This document shows positions 28,330-37,699 of a stretch of 64,000 nt of DNA, in pieces (within the stretch, counting starts at the first letter, position 1; each line of letters opens with the position of its first letter). Origin of the DNA: JABCZS01 sp041660525 (GTDB lineage: Bacteria; Pseudomonadota; Gammaproteobacteria; JABCZS01); the NCBI GenBank assembly GCA_041660525.1, contig JBAZWD010000001.1:372001-436000 (forward strand). Direction: 5' to 3'. The translations under genes and the position numbers were made by a program. The notes under the pieces are model-generated. The model saw only the letters and a list, made by a program, of their open reading frames with translations. It searched no databases and was not told the origin of the DNA.

Positions 28330-28400
28330 GGGGAGAATAAATCATCTATTCTCCGCATAAAGTGCCATTTTTTGCGGAGAATATGCGCTATAATCTCCGC
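28330..28400 (+). promoter_or_regulatory. Paired-dyad operator and promoter region of the Fic gene
   Basis: Four alternating half-sites: GGGGAGAAT (28330-28338), ATTCTCCGC (28348-28356), GCGGAGAAT (28374-28382) and AATCTCCGC (28392-28400). They form two dyads with 9-nt spacers, exactly 44 bp apart. Two TATAAT boxes fit the layout, at 28324-28329 abutting the first half-site and at 28389-28394 inside the second dyad; neither has a good -35. Occupancy would block the promoter, and the Fic protein's own C-terminal winged helix is the natural candidate repressor. Confidence 0.7.
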
Positions 28401-28411
28401 ATGGGGGTTTT

Positions 28412-29509
28412 ATGCAGCGCTATATCTATCAACTGTCTACTTGGCCAATGTTTAATTGGGACCAAGAGAAAATAGCTAATCAACTTGCTAATATACATCA
28501 GCGTCAGGGCCAGTTAATTGGTTTGATGCAGGCGTTAGGCTTTACTATTCAAAAAGAAACAGTATTGCAAATGTTAACCCTAGACGTGACGCAATCCAGT
28601 GAAATTGAAGGCGAAATGCTGAATGCTTATGAAGTGCGATCTTCTATTGCCAAACGTTTAGGGATCCCGTTAGCGCAATATGTAAAATCCAGTCGTCAAG
28701 TGGAAGGTATTGTTGCGATGATTATGGATGCTACGCAAAATTTTGATCAACCATTAACGATTGAGCGAATACTACAATGGCAGATAGATTTATTATCGGG
28801 TGATATTAATCATATTTACACGCGTATAGGTGGATGGCGTGATGATGCACATGGTCCAATGCAAGTTGTTTCTGGTGCAATAAGTCGAGAAAAGATTCAT
28901 TTTGAAGCACCCAGTGCAAATGTTTTAGAAAAAGAATTGCAAAACTTTTTTGTATGGATTGAACAAAATAATACGGACTTGGTTTTAAAGGCTGCAATTG
29001 CGCATTTATGGTTTGTGACTTTGCATCCTTTCGAAGATGGTAATGGCAGAGTAGCTCGCGCAATTAGCGATTATTTTCTTGCAAAAAGTGAACAAAGCGC
29101 ACAACGTTTTTACAGTATGTCTGCACAAATAAGAGTTGAGCGTAAAGGATATTATGCTATTTTAGAATCAACGCAAAAAGGGGATTTAAATATTACGAAA
29201 TATTTAGAGTGGTTTTTATCTTGTTTACTGCATGCCATTGAAAATACTGAACAGACTATTAAACTTGTTTTATTTAAAAAACAATTTTGGGAAATTCATC
29301 AAAGCCTTGATATCAATATACGACAAAAATTAATGCTCAATAAATTGTTAGATGGTTTTAAAGGAAAATTAACAACAAGCAAATGGAGTAAGATTGCCAA
29401 ATGCTCACAAGACACGGCGTTGCGTGATATCCAGCAATTAATTCATCAAGATATTTTAATAAAAGATCAGGCGGGTGGGCGTAGCACAAGTTATTCATTA
29501 AAAATTTAA
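28412..29509 (+). CDS. Fic family protein (DUF4172-type N-terminus, class II) with C-terminal winged helix
   Basis: A Fic AMP-transferase: these enzymes move AMP or related groups onto hydroxyl side chains of target proteins. 365 residues. The N-terminal region (WPMFNWDQEKIANQL) matches DUF4172. The inhibitory motif S62-S-E-I-E66-G lies before the core, so E66 should clamp the active site (class II autoinhibition). The catalytic HPFEDGNGR begins at H205 and looks intact. Residues about 315-360 form a winged helix (WSKIAKCSQDTALRDIQQL). GGGGG lies just upstream of the ATG at 28412. No antitoxin gene is adjacent; regulation is probably by self-inhibition and the upstream dyads. Confidence 0.92.
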   Translation: MQRYIYQLSTWPMFNWDQEKIANQLANIHQRQGQLIGLMQALGFTIQKETVLQMLTLDVTQSSEIEGEMLNAYEVRSSIAKRLGIPLAQYVKSSRQVEGIVAMIMDATQNFDQPLTIERILQWQIDLLSGDINHIYTRIGGWRDDAHGPMQVVSGAISREKIHFEAPSANVLEKELQNFFVWIEQNNTDLVLKAAIAHLWFVTLHPFEDGNGRVARAISDYFLAKSEQSAQRFYSMSAQIRVERKGYYAILESTQKGDLNITKYLEWFLSCLLHAIENTEQTIKLVLFKKQFWEIHQSLDINIRQKLMLNKLLDGFKGKLTTSKWSKIAKCSQDTALRDIQQLIHQDILIKDQAGGRSTSYSLKI

Positions 29510-29521
29510 GGAAATAAAACC

Positions 29522-30076
29522 ATGCGTATATTCATGTTTGCAGCAGCGTTACGCGCTGAATCCACCAATAAAAAATTAATTAATATTGCTGCCGATTTAG
29601 CAAAAAAAGCAGGGCATGAAGTTGATCTTGCAGAATTTTCTGAATTTATGTTGCCGCTTTATGATGGTGATATGGAAACAAATCAAGGCATTCCACAAAT
29701 AGCAAAAGATTTTGCAGCACGTATGCAACAAGCAAATGCGGTGATTATTTCTAGCCCTGAGTATAATCATTCAACGCCAGGTACTTTAAAAAATTTAATT
29801 GATTGGGTTTCACGTATACAACCTTCACCTTGGAAAAATCAATATATTTTATTGTTGTCGGCATCGCCTGCAATGGTCGGTGGTAATCGTGGCTTGTGGG
29901 CGACACGTATCCCATTGGAATGTTGTGGGAGCTTTGTTTATCCCGATATGTTTTCATTATCCAATGCTTATACTGCATTTGATCAAAATAACCAATTGCT
30001 GGATAAAAAGTTAACGGAACGTTTGCAAGGATTAATAAAAGATTTTGCGCAGCATGCAGCGCAGTGCACACGGTAG
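29522..30076 (+). CDS. NAD(P)H-dependent FMN reductase
   Basis: A flavodoxin-fold oxidoreductase of the NADPH-dependent FMN reductase/quinone reductase family. 184 residues. The phosphate-binding loop AAALRAESTNKKL is at residues 6-18 and the flavin motif SPEYNHSTPGTLKNLIDW around 78-95. It starts 12 bp after the Fic stop and may be co-transcribed with it, though no functional link is known. A plausible role is flavin or quinone reduction and oxidative-stress defence; the substrate cannot be assigned. Confidence 0.87.
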   Translation: MRIFMFAAALRAESTNKKLINIAADLAKKAGHEVDLAEFSEFMLPLYDGDMETNQGIPQIAKDFAARMQQANAVIISSPEYNHSTPGTLKNLIDWVSRIQPSPWKNQYILLLSASPAMVGGNRGLWATRIPLECCGSFVYPDMFSLSNAYTAFDQNNQLLDKKLTERLQGLIKDFAQHAAQCTR

Positions 30077-30084
30077 TGCACTGC
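30061..30084. terminator. Hairpin overlapping the end of the FMN reductase gene
   Basis: A perfect 9-bp stem, GCAGTGCAC with GTGCACTGC, around ACGGTA. The right arm begins on the last base of the stop codon. It sits between convergent genes, so it may act on both strands. No T-tract is visible. Confidence 0.5.
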
Positions 30085-30095
30085 TACATTATTGA

Positions 30096-30611
30096 CTAAT
30101 GATGACCGTCGGGTAAATAAGAAGAATGGTGATTGATAATCAGCCAGTTACCATTGATTTTTTCATAAACAAAGGTGAAACGTGCCGGCACATCGACCTT
30201 ATTGCCTTTATCATCCAAATATTCAAATGTGTATAAACCGGTATTGACGGCAACATCATTGAATACTTGTGTATACAATTTTTCTGTTTGTGCTTTTAAA
30301 TCTTTTAATTTTGTGAATTCCACAAAATAAGCACGAATGTCTGAACTGGTAAAATCATACAGTTCTTGCGAAGTATCATTGCTGAGTTTGATTTTAATTT
30401 GAGGTGATAGCGTAGGAAGCAAAACGGCATTCGGTGCATAAAGAGCTGCAACTTCTGTGGCATTACCTTTAGCTGATTCCACAGTTGTTATCCAAGTGTT
30501 ATACGCTTCTTTTACTAAGCCAGCATCATCTGCAGGTGTTGTATCCGCCAAAGCAATAGACGTAGCCAATACAAGTGGTAGACAGAATATACAATGTATC
30601 CATAGCCGCAT
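30096..30611 (-). CDS. Secreted NTF2-like (DUF4440/SgcJ-type) protein
   Basis: 171 residues with a cleavable signal peptide (LPLVLATSIALA, cut after ALA near residue 22). An NTF2/SnoaL-like fold follows: a helix AYNTWITTVESAKGNATEVAALYAPNAVLLPT, then strands ending in ARFTFVYEKINGNWLIINHHSS. Such domains resemble the calmodulin-kinase association domain and often bind small ligands; the function here is unknown. A strong GGAGG lies 8 nt before the ATG. It is 20 bp upstream of nothing on its own strand and follows folE2, so it may be read from the dxs-queD-folE2 transcript. Confidence 0.8.
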   Translation of the reverse strand: MRLWIHCIFCLPLVLATSIALADTTPADDAGLVKEAYNTWITTVESAKGNATEVAALYAPNAVLLPTLSPQIKIKLSNDTSQELYDFTSSDIRAYFVEFTKLKDLKAQTEKLYTQVFNDVAVNTGLYTFEYLDDKGNKVDVPARFTFVYEKINGNWLIINHHSSYLPDGHH

Positions 30612-30631
30612 ATTAAAAACCTCCGTGTAAA

Positions 30632-31447
30632 TTAATGTTGATGAGCATCCTTTTTAGTCAAACTCGTTTCTTTGTTAAGCATAGCATAAGCTGAATGATT
30701 ATGAATCGATTCAAAATTTTCAGATTCAATGGCAAAATTTAAAATACGATCATCTTCATTCAAACTGCGGGCGACATCGCGCACTAAATCTTCTACAAAT
30801 TTAGGATTGTTATACGCTTTTTCCGTGACGTATTTTTCATCCGCACGTTTTAGAACGCCGAATAATTCGCAAGACGCTTGCGCTTCGCAATATTCGATTA
30901 GATCTTCAAACCAAATATCGGGTGCCACATGTGCAATCACGGTAATGTGTGAACGTTGATTGTGCGCACCGTATTCTGAAATTTCTTTTGAACAAGGACA
31001 TAAGCTGGTAACAGGAACAACGACTTTCATGGTTACATACGCTTGACCATGAAACCATTCGCCAAATAAACTAACTTGGTAATCCATAATGCTTGCAGCT
31101 TTTGACATGGGTGCAAATTTACGAATAAAAAATGGAAATGTCATATCAATAAAACCTTGCTGCGCTTCTAAGCGTTCTGTCATGGTTTTTAATAAGTCAT
31201 GAAAATTTTTCATGTTAATCAATTCTTGCGTTTGCAATACTTCTAAAAAACGGGACATGTGTGTGCCGCGCGTATTGGGTGCCAGATCCACATACATATC
31301 GATAGTTGCAACACTGGCAATATTTTTTTGCTCACGATTGCTTACTAAAATAGGGTGCTTAATGCCTTTCACACCGACTTTATTAATCGGCATATTGCGA
31401 TGATCATGACGTGCTTGGACATCTGCAATCAGCGTAGTATCAGTCAT
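30632..31447 (-). CDS. folE2: GTP cyclohydrolase FolE2 (type IB)
   Basis: Converts GTP to 7,8-dihydroneopterin triphosphate, the first step toward folate and, here, queuosine precursors. 271 residues. Family signatures are SLCPCSKEISEYGAHNQRSH (active-site cysteine and histidine) and the NPKFVEDLVRDVA helix. FolE2 enzymes accept several metals and are favoured where zinc is limiting. It lies 5 bp after queD, which uses the same triphosphate, so the two probably share a pathway and transcript. Confidence 0.95.
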   Translation of the reverse strand: MTDTTLIADVQARHDHRNMPINKVGVKGIKHPILVSNREQKNIASVATIDMYVDLAPNTRGTHMSRFLEVLQTQELINMKNFHDLLKTMTERLEAQQGFIDMTFPFFIRKFAPMSKAASIMDYQVSLFGEWFHGQAYVTMKVVVPVTSLCPCSKEISEYGAHNQRSHITVIAHVAPDIWFEDLIEYCEAQASCELFGVLKRADEKYVTEKAYNNPKFVEDLVRDVARSLNEDDRILNFAIESENFESIHNHSAYAMLNKETSLTKKDAHQH

Positions 31448-31452
31448 ATTTT

Positions 31453-31842
31453 TTAAACCTCTTCTTCAGTGAATCTTACGCCGCTATTTTCTGATTCCCA
31501 AACAGAAACCGCAGATAAATGTGCGACGTCTTCATTCAATTGTTTTTTTAATTCAAAGTAAGCCCATTGCGCAATATTTTCTGCGGTAGGACTGATTTTA
31601 TCAAACGGTGGAATTTCATTTAAATAACGGTGATCAATTTTATCAATTAAATTTTGCGTTGCGCTTTTGAGATCTTGGAAATCAATTAAAATACCAATTT
31701 CATTTAATTGCGTGCCTTTAACTTCTACTTCCATTCTAAAGTTATGTCCGTGCAGGCGTGCGCAAATACCAGGATGTCCTGGAATTACGTGCGCTGCAGA
31801 AAAACGGCTAACTGTTTTGATGGTGAACGTTTTTTGTTTCAT
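31453..31842 (-). CDS. queD: 6-carboxy-5,6,7,8-tetrahydropterin synthase
   Basis: QueD converts dihydroneopterin triphosphate to carboxytetrahydropterin in queuosine biosynthesis. About 129 residues from the ATG at 31842. The zinc ligands H18, H31 and H33 and the catalytic C27 are in place (FSAAH..GICARLHGHNF). The start lies 35 bp inside the end of dxs. A longer frame from 31884 would add 14 residues with no family match and is rejected. It is paired with folE2, which supplies its substrate. Confidence 0.94.
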   Translation of the reverse strand: MKQKTFTIKTVSRFSAAHVIPGHPGICARLHGHNFRMEVEVKGTQLNEIGILIDFQDLKSATQNLIDKIDHRYLNEIPPFDKISPTAENIAQWAYFELKKQLNEDVAHLSAVSVWESENSGVRFTEEEV

Positions 31843-33703
31843 GTGCGGTATACCTTGTAATGCGATCCATAATCCCAGCGGCATCTAGGCCGTATTGGCT
31901 TAATAATGCTTCGGGTGTATCGTGTGGCGTAAATTCATCGGGTAAACCTAAATTTAATATACGGCAATGTGCACCCGCATTTAAAATCACTTGGTTTACA
32001 GCACTTCCTGCGCCACCGATGATCGTATTCTCTTCGAGTGTGACGATCGTTGTATGTGTTTTTGCACATTTTAAAATCGTATGTGTATCTAATGGTTTAA
32101 TAAAACGCATATCAATAACCGTTGCATCGAGTTGTTCGGCTACTGTCAGTGCAGCAGGTAATAAGGTACCAAAGCAAAGCAATGCAATATTTTTTCCCTC
32201 ACGACAAACACGTGCTTGTCCTATGGGTAAACTGTTTAATTCTTTTTTTATTTCAAGGCCCGTGCCACAACCACGTGGATAACGTACGGCAGCAGGTCCT
32301 GGATAATAAAATCCGGTCGTTAATAAATCACGGCATTCTTGTTCATCACTCGGTGCCATAATAATCATATTGGGAATACAATTTAAAAAACTTAAATCAA
32401 AACTGCCATTATGTGTAGGTGCATCAGCGCCAACAAGTCCTGCTCTATCAAGCGCAAACAAAACATCTAAATCTTGCAAGGCCACATCGTGAATTAATTG
32501 ATCATAAGCACGTTGTAAAAATGTAGAATAAATAGCAACAACGGGTTTTAAACCTTCACATGCCATACCAGCAGCTAAAGTCACACTGTGTTGTTCTGCA
32601 ATACCCACATCTATGTAACGATCAGGAAATTGTTGTGCAAACGAAACCATGCCAGAGCCTTCACACATTGCAGGTGTGATCGCAACTAATTGCGGTGATT
32701 GCTCGGCCATGTCACATAACCAATCGCCAAATATTTGTGAATATGTGGGTTTTGCTTTTGCAGTGGATTTTTTTTCTGCAGTTAAAAATCCGGGTGAAAC
32801 CGCGTGGTATTTTATCGGATCAATTTCTGCAGGCTCATAACCTTTACCTTTTTTAGTAACAACATGCAGTAATTTTGGACCGGATAAAGGATAAAGCGTT
32901 TGTAATGTTTTCACCAGTAACGGTAAATCATGACCATCAATAGGGCCAATATAATGAAAACCTAATTCTTCAAATAACGTGCCGGGCACCATCATGCCTT
33001 TCATATGCAATTCTGCTCGCTTGGCAATTTCTTTCATGGTTTTAGGCATAACATTTAAAACTTTTTTACTGCCTTCACGCATCGTAATATAAGTTTTACC
33101 GGATAAAATGCGCGCAAAATAATTGGATAACGCGCCAACATTACCTGATATCGACATATCGTTATCATTTAAAACCACCAACATATCGGCACGAATGGCG
33201 CCGGCATGATTTAAAGCTTCAAAAGCCATACCCGCCGTCATCGCGCCATCACCAATAATGGCGGCGACTTTATAATCTTGTTTTAATTGTTTGGCCGCTA
33301 AAGCCATACCCAATGCTGCGCTAATAGAAGTGCTAGAATGGCCAACGCCGAACGTATCATAAACACTTTCACTGCGTTTAGGAAAAGCCGATAAACCACC
33401 GGCTTTGCGTATGGTTTGAATCAGGGAGCGGCGTTTGGTTAAGATTTTATGTGGATAAGCTTGATGGCCGACATCCCAAACTAATTTATCAGTAGGAGTA
33501 TTAAACACATAATGCATAGCAACGGTGAGTTCTACAGTCCCTAAATTAGCGGCAAAATGGCCGCCAGAAATATTAATGCTTTCTATAAAAAATGCGCGTA
33601 ATTCATCGGCAAGCTGGGGAAGCTCTCTTTCATCCATCTCCCGCAACATTTCTGGTGAGGCAATTGAATTTAATAAGGTAAAATCAGGCGTAATTGTGGT
33701 CAT
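31808..33703 (-). CDS. dxs: 1-deoxy-D-xylulose-5-phosphate synthase
   Basis: A thiamine-diphosphate enzyme making DXP from pyruvate and glyceraldehyde-3-P, feeding both isoprenoid and pyridoxal phosphate synthesis. 631 residues from the ATG at 33703; the TTG at 33715 is less likely. Motifs include the ThDP/Mg loop GDGAMTAG..NDNDMS, GHSSTS, and GIAEQHSV with the catalytic Glu. In many gammaproteobacteria dxs directly follows xseB-ispA; here those genes lie about 4.5 kb upstream, separated by accessory genes. Confidence 0.97.
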   Translation of the reverse strand: MTTITPDFTLLNSIASPEMLREMDERELPQLADELRAFFIESINISGGHFAANLGTVELTVAMHYVFNTPTDKLVWDVGHQAYPHKILTKRRSLIQTIRKAGGLSAFPKRSESVYDTFGVGHSSTSISAALGMALAAKQLKQDYKVAAIIGDGAMTAGMAFEALNHAGAIRADMLVVLNDNDMSISGNVGALSNYFARILSGKTYITMREGSKKVLNVMPKTMKEIAKRAELHMKGMMVPGTLFEELGFHYIGPIDGHDLPLLVKTLQTLYPLSGPKLLHVVTKKGKGYEPAEIDPIKYHAVSPGFLTAEKKSTAKAKPTYSQIFGDWLCDMAEQSPQLVAITPAMCEGSGMVSFAQQFPDRYIDVGIAEQHSVTLAAGMACEGLKPVVAIYSTFLQRAYDQLIHDVALQDLDVLFALDRAGLVGADAPTHNGSFDLSFLNCIPNMIIMAPSDEQECRDLLTTGFYYPGPAAVRYPRGCGTGLEIKKELNSLPIGQARVCREGKNIALLCFGTLLPAALTVAEQLDATVIDMRFIKPLDTHTILKCAKTHTTIVTLEENTIIGGAGSAVNQVILNAGAHCRILNLGLPDEFTPHDTPEALLSQYGLDAAGIMDRITRYTAHETKNVHHQNS

Positions 33704-33730
33704 TATGGACGGCAATATACCATAAATTCC

Positions 33731-34186
33731 CTACAAGATCTCTATAATCGCCTGCCATTCTTTCTCTGTCACGGGTGTAATAGACAAACGATTGCCGCGT
33801 TGAAGTAAGGGCATGTTTTCTAAAGCAATATTATCTCTTAATTCAGCTAATGTAATAATATCTGCAAATTTCTCTACTAATTTAACATTTACACCAAACC
33901 AGCGCGGGTTTTTAGGATCTGACTTCGGGTCAAAATAGTGAGATTGAGGGTCAAAAGCCGTTTCATCGGGTTTGCCACGGCTGGTAATTTCCATAATGCC
34001 AACGATTCCAGGGACTTTACAGCTAGAATGGTAAAAAAATGCCAAATCCCCAGGTTGAAATACGTCCCTTAAGAGGTTCCGCACCTGATAATTGCGGATT
34101 CCGTCCCAAAAGCCTTGTTTCTTGGTTTTAGCCAGATCATCAATGCTGTAAGTCGTAGGTTCTGATTTCATTAGCCAGTAAGCCAT
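33731..34186 (-). CDS. EVE domain protein
   Basis: About 151 residues forming a single EVE (PUA-like) domain: MAYWLMKSEPTTYSIDDL, WDGIRNYQVRNLLRDV, GDLAFFYHSS, and the WFGVNVKL strand. EVE proteins are thought to read modified bases in nucleic acids. Of two adjacent ATGs (34189, 34186), the second is better spaced (6 nt) from AGGAG. The gene is 27 bp upstream of dxs on the same strand and divergent from the large gene at 34268. Its target is unknown. Confidence 0.9.
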   Translation of the reverse strand: MAYWLMKSEPTTYSIDDLAKTKKQGFWDGIRNYQVRNLLRDVFQPGDLAFFYHSSCKVPGIVGIMEITSRGKPDETAFDPQSHYFDPKSDPKNPRWFGVNVKLVEKFADIITLAELRDNIALENMPLLQRGNRLSITPVTEKEWQAIIEIL

Positions 34187-34267
34187 CATAAACTCCTAAG
34201 ATTGCCTTAATAAATAGTGAATAGCAACATGGTAATATATTACATTGATTGTAACCTCGGGGTATAT

Positions 34268-37200
34268 ATGAGTTTTGGACAAATAGGCGTCGAGAAAGAT
34301 ATTGTACAAGAATCTTATGCGAGTACTAATGAATTAGTACAGGCTCTAGGCTTTGCACAAATTAAAGATGAACTTCTTCTTGAAGCAGAAAGCTTTGAAG
34401 GCGCAGATCTTAAAGGCCGTGCTTCGCCTGGGACTTATACTAACTCTACAGAAATTGATCATGGGCGAACAACTCAAGCTATCACCTATATAGATAGGGA
34501 GCGTTACGATGCGCAAACTCCATTACCCGCATATGATGTCAATTCGGAAAATGCATATCAACTTACTTATAATGCATATCAACAAAGTGAGCATAATAAA
34601 CCATTTTGTAATTTAATCAATCTGATTATAAACACCCGCAGCCCTTATTTTGAAAATTCAGAAGACACTAAAATTGTTTTAGATGAAAGAGCAAGTAAAG
34701 AGTTTATTAAGCAACAAAAATTCAAGCCAGATTCTTTATCTGTGAGCCACATATATAAGAAAATAGGTGAGAAGTATTATTACATTTCCGTTGAAAGCAA
34801 TATTAGAATGCATAAGGATGTGAAAGAAAATGATCTATTTAATATTGTTACAATCTATGAAGTAAGACAAAAACAGCAAACTAATGATAGCGAATCTAAA
34901 GCATATGAATTGCACAGAGAAGGCATGTATGTACAAGAAGCATTCTGTACTCTTGTTGAATTATATATTGACGCACATCTACATCCTAATGCGGTCGTCA
35001 AAAGTAATCATGAAGATCGCGAAAAAATTAAGGCAGAAGAAAACTACATCAGCGAAGCATTATCACCTTTAAGAGCACAGCTTCAAGAACTTGAAGATAA
35101 AGCGTTAAAAGAGTGTATTTCAGCACTAATTGAGTTTCTTGTAAAATTAAATTTGAATGATTTAAATGGCAATGATTTTAAAATGTTGGAAACAATAGTT
35201 ACAACAGTTAATAAAATCATTGAGAGCAAAACATCACGTGAAATAGATCGGCATCATCATGGTTTGTCAGAAATAATAAAAGAAGAAGAAAATGAAAAAT
35301 TCTCATCATTTTTTCCATTGATTGATGCGATTGCTAAAAAAAGAAATCTAATTATTTATAAAGAATTTTCGACGTCAAGAGTAAAGTTTGAGGAAGTTAC
35401 AGATGCAGAATTAAAAGCATACATTTCAAATTTAATTACAGCTCTTGAAGGTTTAGATGCTACAAATTTTGAAGTGAAAGATTTTAAGACGTTAGAAATG
35501 ATGGTTGCAAGTATTGTTGATATCATTGAGAGTCAAACATCACATGATATAGTGCACCATTATCAGATTGTGAAAGCGACAATAGAAGAACATGAAGATA
35601 AAATATTTTCTTCTCTTGAGCCCTGTGTTGAGGCGATCGCTAAAAGAAATCATGTTTTACATATTGCTAAAACCAAAGACAGATTGCTAGCAGAGCAGAA
35701 TGACTGCCCCGAAAATTTAAAGGCAATTTTTAAAAATTTGCCTGATGCAACTCAAGCATTTGAGATTCAAGATCTGATAAGTATCGATAATGCGTATCAA
35801 AATATTATCATATTTTTACAAATTTCTGCCGATTTGACGCAGGAGCGTCCTCTTCCACTTGATTTATACCAGGAATATTTAAATTTTATATCCGCAATTG
35901 ATACCCTGGAAAATCATTTCAAATTTCAAGTAGATAAATCTTTAAGAGGCAATGCTTGGTCGCAATTTGATGAAAAATACAAATCGCTCAAAAAAGAATT
36001 GAGTGAAAATCAAAATTTAAAAAAAATAGGGTTTCAACTTGGTGAATTAACGCCCCTGAAAAATGTTGATGAGCAAAAGAATATTTTCTGCTTGTTAGTG
36101 TTTCTTTCTAAAGTTAAAGCAATTGCAGAGAAAAATAAAAATGAATGTGCCAAGATAGATGTTAATGAATTTTTGCAGTCTGCTGATCAAGTCATTGCGC
36201 CTGCAAATTTACCGAAGTTAAAAAAACAAGTAGACGCTATAAAACTCGAACTATTGCCTGATTTAGAAAAAGACAAAAAGGAACAGGGAAAGCTAGTGGA
36301 ATTAGACGAAGGCATCAAACTTGAAATGATGTACAACGTTAAAAATCCAATACAAAGATTAAAAGAGTTGGGTTATGAACCACTTGTTGATGATGCAAAT
36401 CTAAGTAGTGCATATTTTATGGGCGGAAAACCTGAGCATGTTACAAAGCAACGTGCTACTACTTCTTGGATTGGAAAAAAACAAGCAGACCGACCTTCTA
36501 TACACCATTGCGTTGACAATGCCACCACTTTTGATTATGTAGTCAATATAAAAAATAAAAATAAAGATATAAATGTAGATCTCACTTGCAAAGCGGAATT
36601 CGATTGTATTTTTGATGATGATCAAAAAACAAAACATTTTGTGATCATAGAGAAAAATATCATCGTCGAAGATAAAACAGCTGATCCTTTACACCCGGTT
36701 AAAAATTATACGCCTTTTCATGTGGTCGGAGTGTATCAAAAAGACGGCACTTTGATCGCTAGATATGCACCCAAAGATAATGCAAATCTTGCGCAGGAAA
36801 TGAGTGAAAATTTAAAAACCGCAGTCGATCAATTGCAATTAGATGTGGGTGGTTACGAATTTGAACGTGCTCATATTGATTCAAATGCTAATATAAATTT
36901 TAGAGCAAAATATAATAAAAAACGAGAAAAGTTAAATAAAATTTGGTCTGATTTATTTGAAGCGATTAAAGATACAAAGCGTCTGACAAATGATGATTTT
37001 GTTTTTTTAATTGACATTATAAATACAATTGTAACTCAGTCAATCTCTCTAAATTTTATTTCAAAGACAACAGAGGAATTTAAGAGAATAATTGCAGGAC
37101 ACTCTACGATTGACGCCACAACACTAGGAAGTTGGAATAAAGCATTTGAAAATATAATCCGTGCTCTTAATAAGGGAAATTCAGATAAAGTTGAAGTGTC

Positions 37201-37699
37201 GCGATTTAACCCCCAAGATAATATTGCTCAACAAAAATTAAAAACAATCATAGGGAATTTAGATCCAGAACAACTGAACGATAAAGATTATGCACTTTTA
37301 AGAAAAATAATAAACACAACTCCAGAAGATCCAAAAGCATACAATCAATTAATAATCGCAGTAATTAAAAGTGGAATCGGAGAAAAAACCAAAACACCAT
37401 ACGATAAAACGGCTTATAACCCTTTGGTGAGCGCGATGTTCGTAATGTCAGGATTAGGCGTAGCAGGATTTATATTTGTAGCGTGCGCGCCGTTGTTTGC
37501 ACCTGCTCTTGCGATATTAGCACTTGAATATTGTATAGGAGGCATAATTGCAGCGAGCATTACAGGTTTGGCATCGCATAATTGTTTAAAAATGTGGTCA
37601 CCGTTATTTGATGTCATGCAAAATGTAAAAACGGTGGCAGAAAAACCCGCTGTTGAAAAATCAAAAGTTGATCAAAATATGCAGAAAAAATGCTTATGA
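34268..37699 (+). CDS. Large coiled protein with internal duplication and C-terminal membrane hairpin (effector-like)
   Basis: 1143 residues from the ATG at 34268, with GGGG just upstream; a GTG at 34217 is less likely. No known domain was recognised. Residues about 277-480 hold two tandem copies of a 102-residue helical unit (35096 and 35402 are equivalent; shared pattern DFKxLExxVxxxxxIIES and AIAKxxxxL). A strand-rich region follows (about 680-860). Two hydrophobic segments lie near residues 1055-1101, then a polar tail. It belongs with the genes at 7351 and 8343 in having a near-C-terminal hairpin. It lies inside the insertion that splits dxs from ispA-xseB. Confidence 0.65.
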   Translation: MSFGQIGVEKDIVQESYASTNELVQALGFAQIKDELLLEAESFEGADLKGRASPGTYTNSTEIDHGRTTQAITYIDRERYDAQTPLPAYDVNSENAYQLTYNAYQQSEHNKPFCNLINLIINTRSPYFENSEDTKIVLDERASKEFIKQQKFKPDSLSVSHIYKKIGEKYYYISVESNIRMHKDVKENDLFNIVTIYEVRQKQQTNDSESKAYELHREGMYVQEAFCTLVELYIDAHLHPNAVVKSNHEDREKIKAEENYISEALSPLRAQLQELEDKALKECISALIEFLVKLNLNDLNGNDFKMLETIVTTVNKIIESKTSREIDRHHHGLSEIIKEEENEKFSSFFPLIDAIAKKRNLIIYKEFSTSRVKFEEVTDAELKAYISNLITALEGLDATNFEVKDFKTLEMMVASIVDIIESQTSHDIVHHYQIVKATIEEHEDKIFSSLEPCVEAIAKRNHVLHIAKTKDRLLAEQNDCPENLKAIFKNLPDATQAFEIQDLISIDNAYQNIIIFLQISADLTQERPLPLDLYQEYLNFISAIDTLENHFKFQVDKSLRGNAWSQFDEKYKSLKKELSENQNLKKIGFQLGELTPLKNVDEQKNIFCLLVFLSKVKAIAEKNKNECAKIDVNEFLQSADQVIAPANLPKLKKQVDAIKLELLPDLEKDKKEQGKLVELDEGIKLEMMYNVKNPIQRLKELGYEPLVDDANLSSAYFMGGKPEHVTKQRATTSWIGKKQADRPSIHHCVDNATTFDYVVNIKNKNKDINVDLTCKAEFDCIFDDDQKTKHFVIIEKNIIVEDKTADPLHPVKNYTPFHVVGVYQKDGTLIARYAPKDNANLAQEMSENLKTAVDQLQLDVGGYEFERAHIDSNANINFRAKYNKKREKLNKIWSDLFEAIKDTKRLTNDDFVFLIDIINTIVTQSISLNFISKTTEEFKRIIAGHSTIDATTLGSWNKAFENIIRALNKGNSDKVEVSRFNPQDNIAQQKLKTIIGNLDPEQLNDKDYALLRKIINTTPEDPKAYNQLIIAVIKSGIGEKTKTPYDKTAYNPLVSAMFVMSGLGVAGFIFVACAPLFAPALAILALEYCIGGIIAASITGLASHNCLKMWSPLFDVMQNVKTVAEKPAVEKSKVDQNMQKKCL

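Noticed and set aside
34217..34267. Start of the 1143-residue protein at the GTG 34217
   Set aside because: The ATG at 34268 has a GGGG site at suitable spacing, whereas the GTG has none and the added residues look like spacer.
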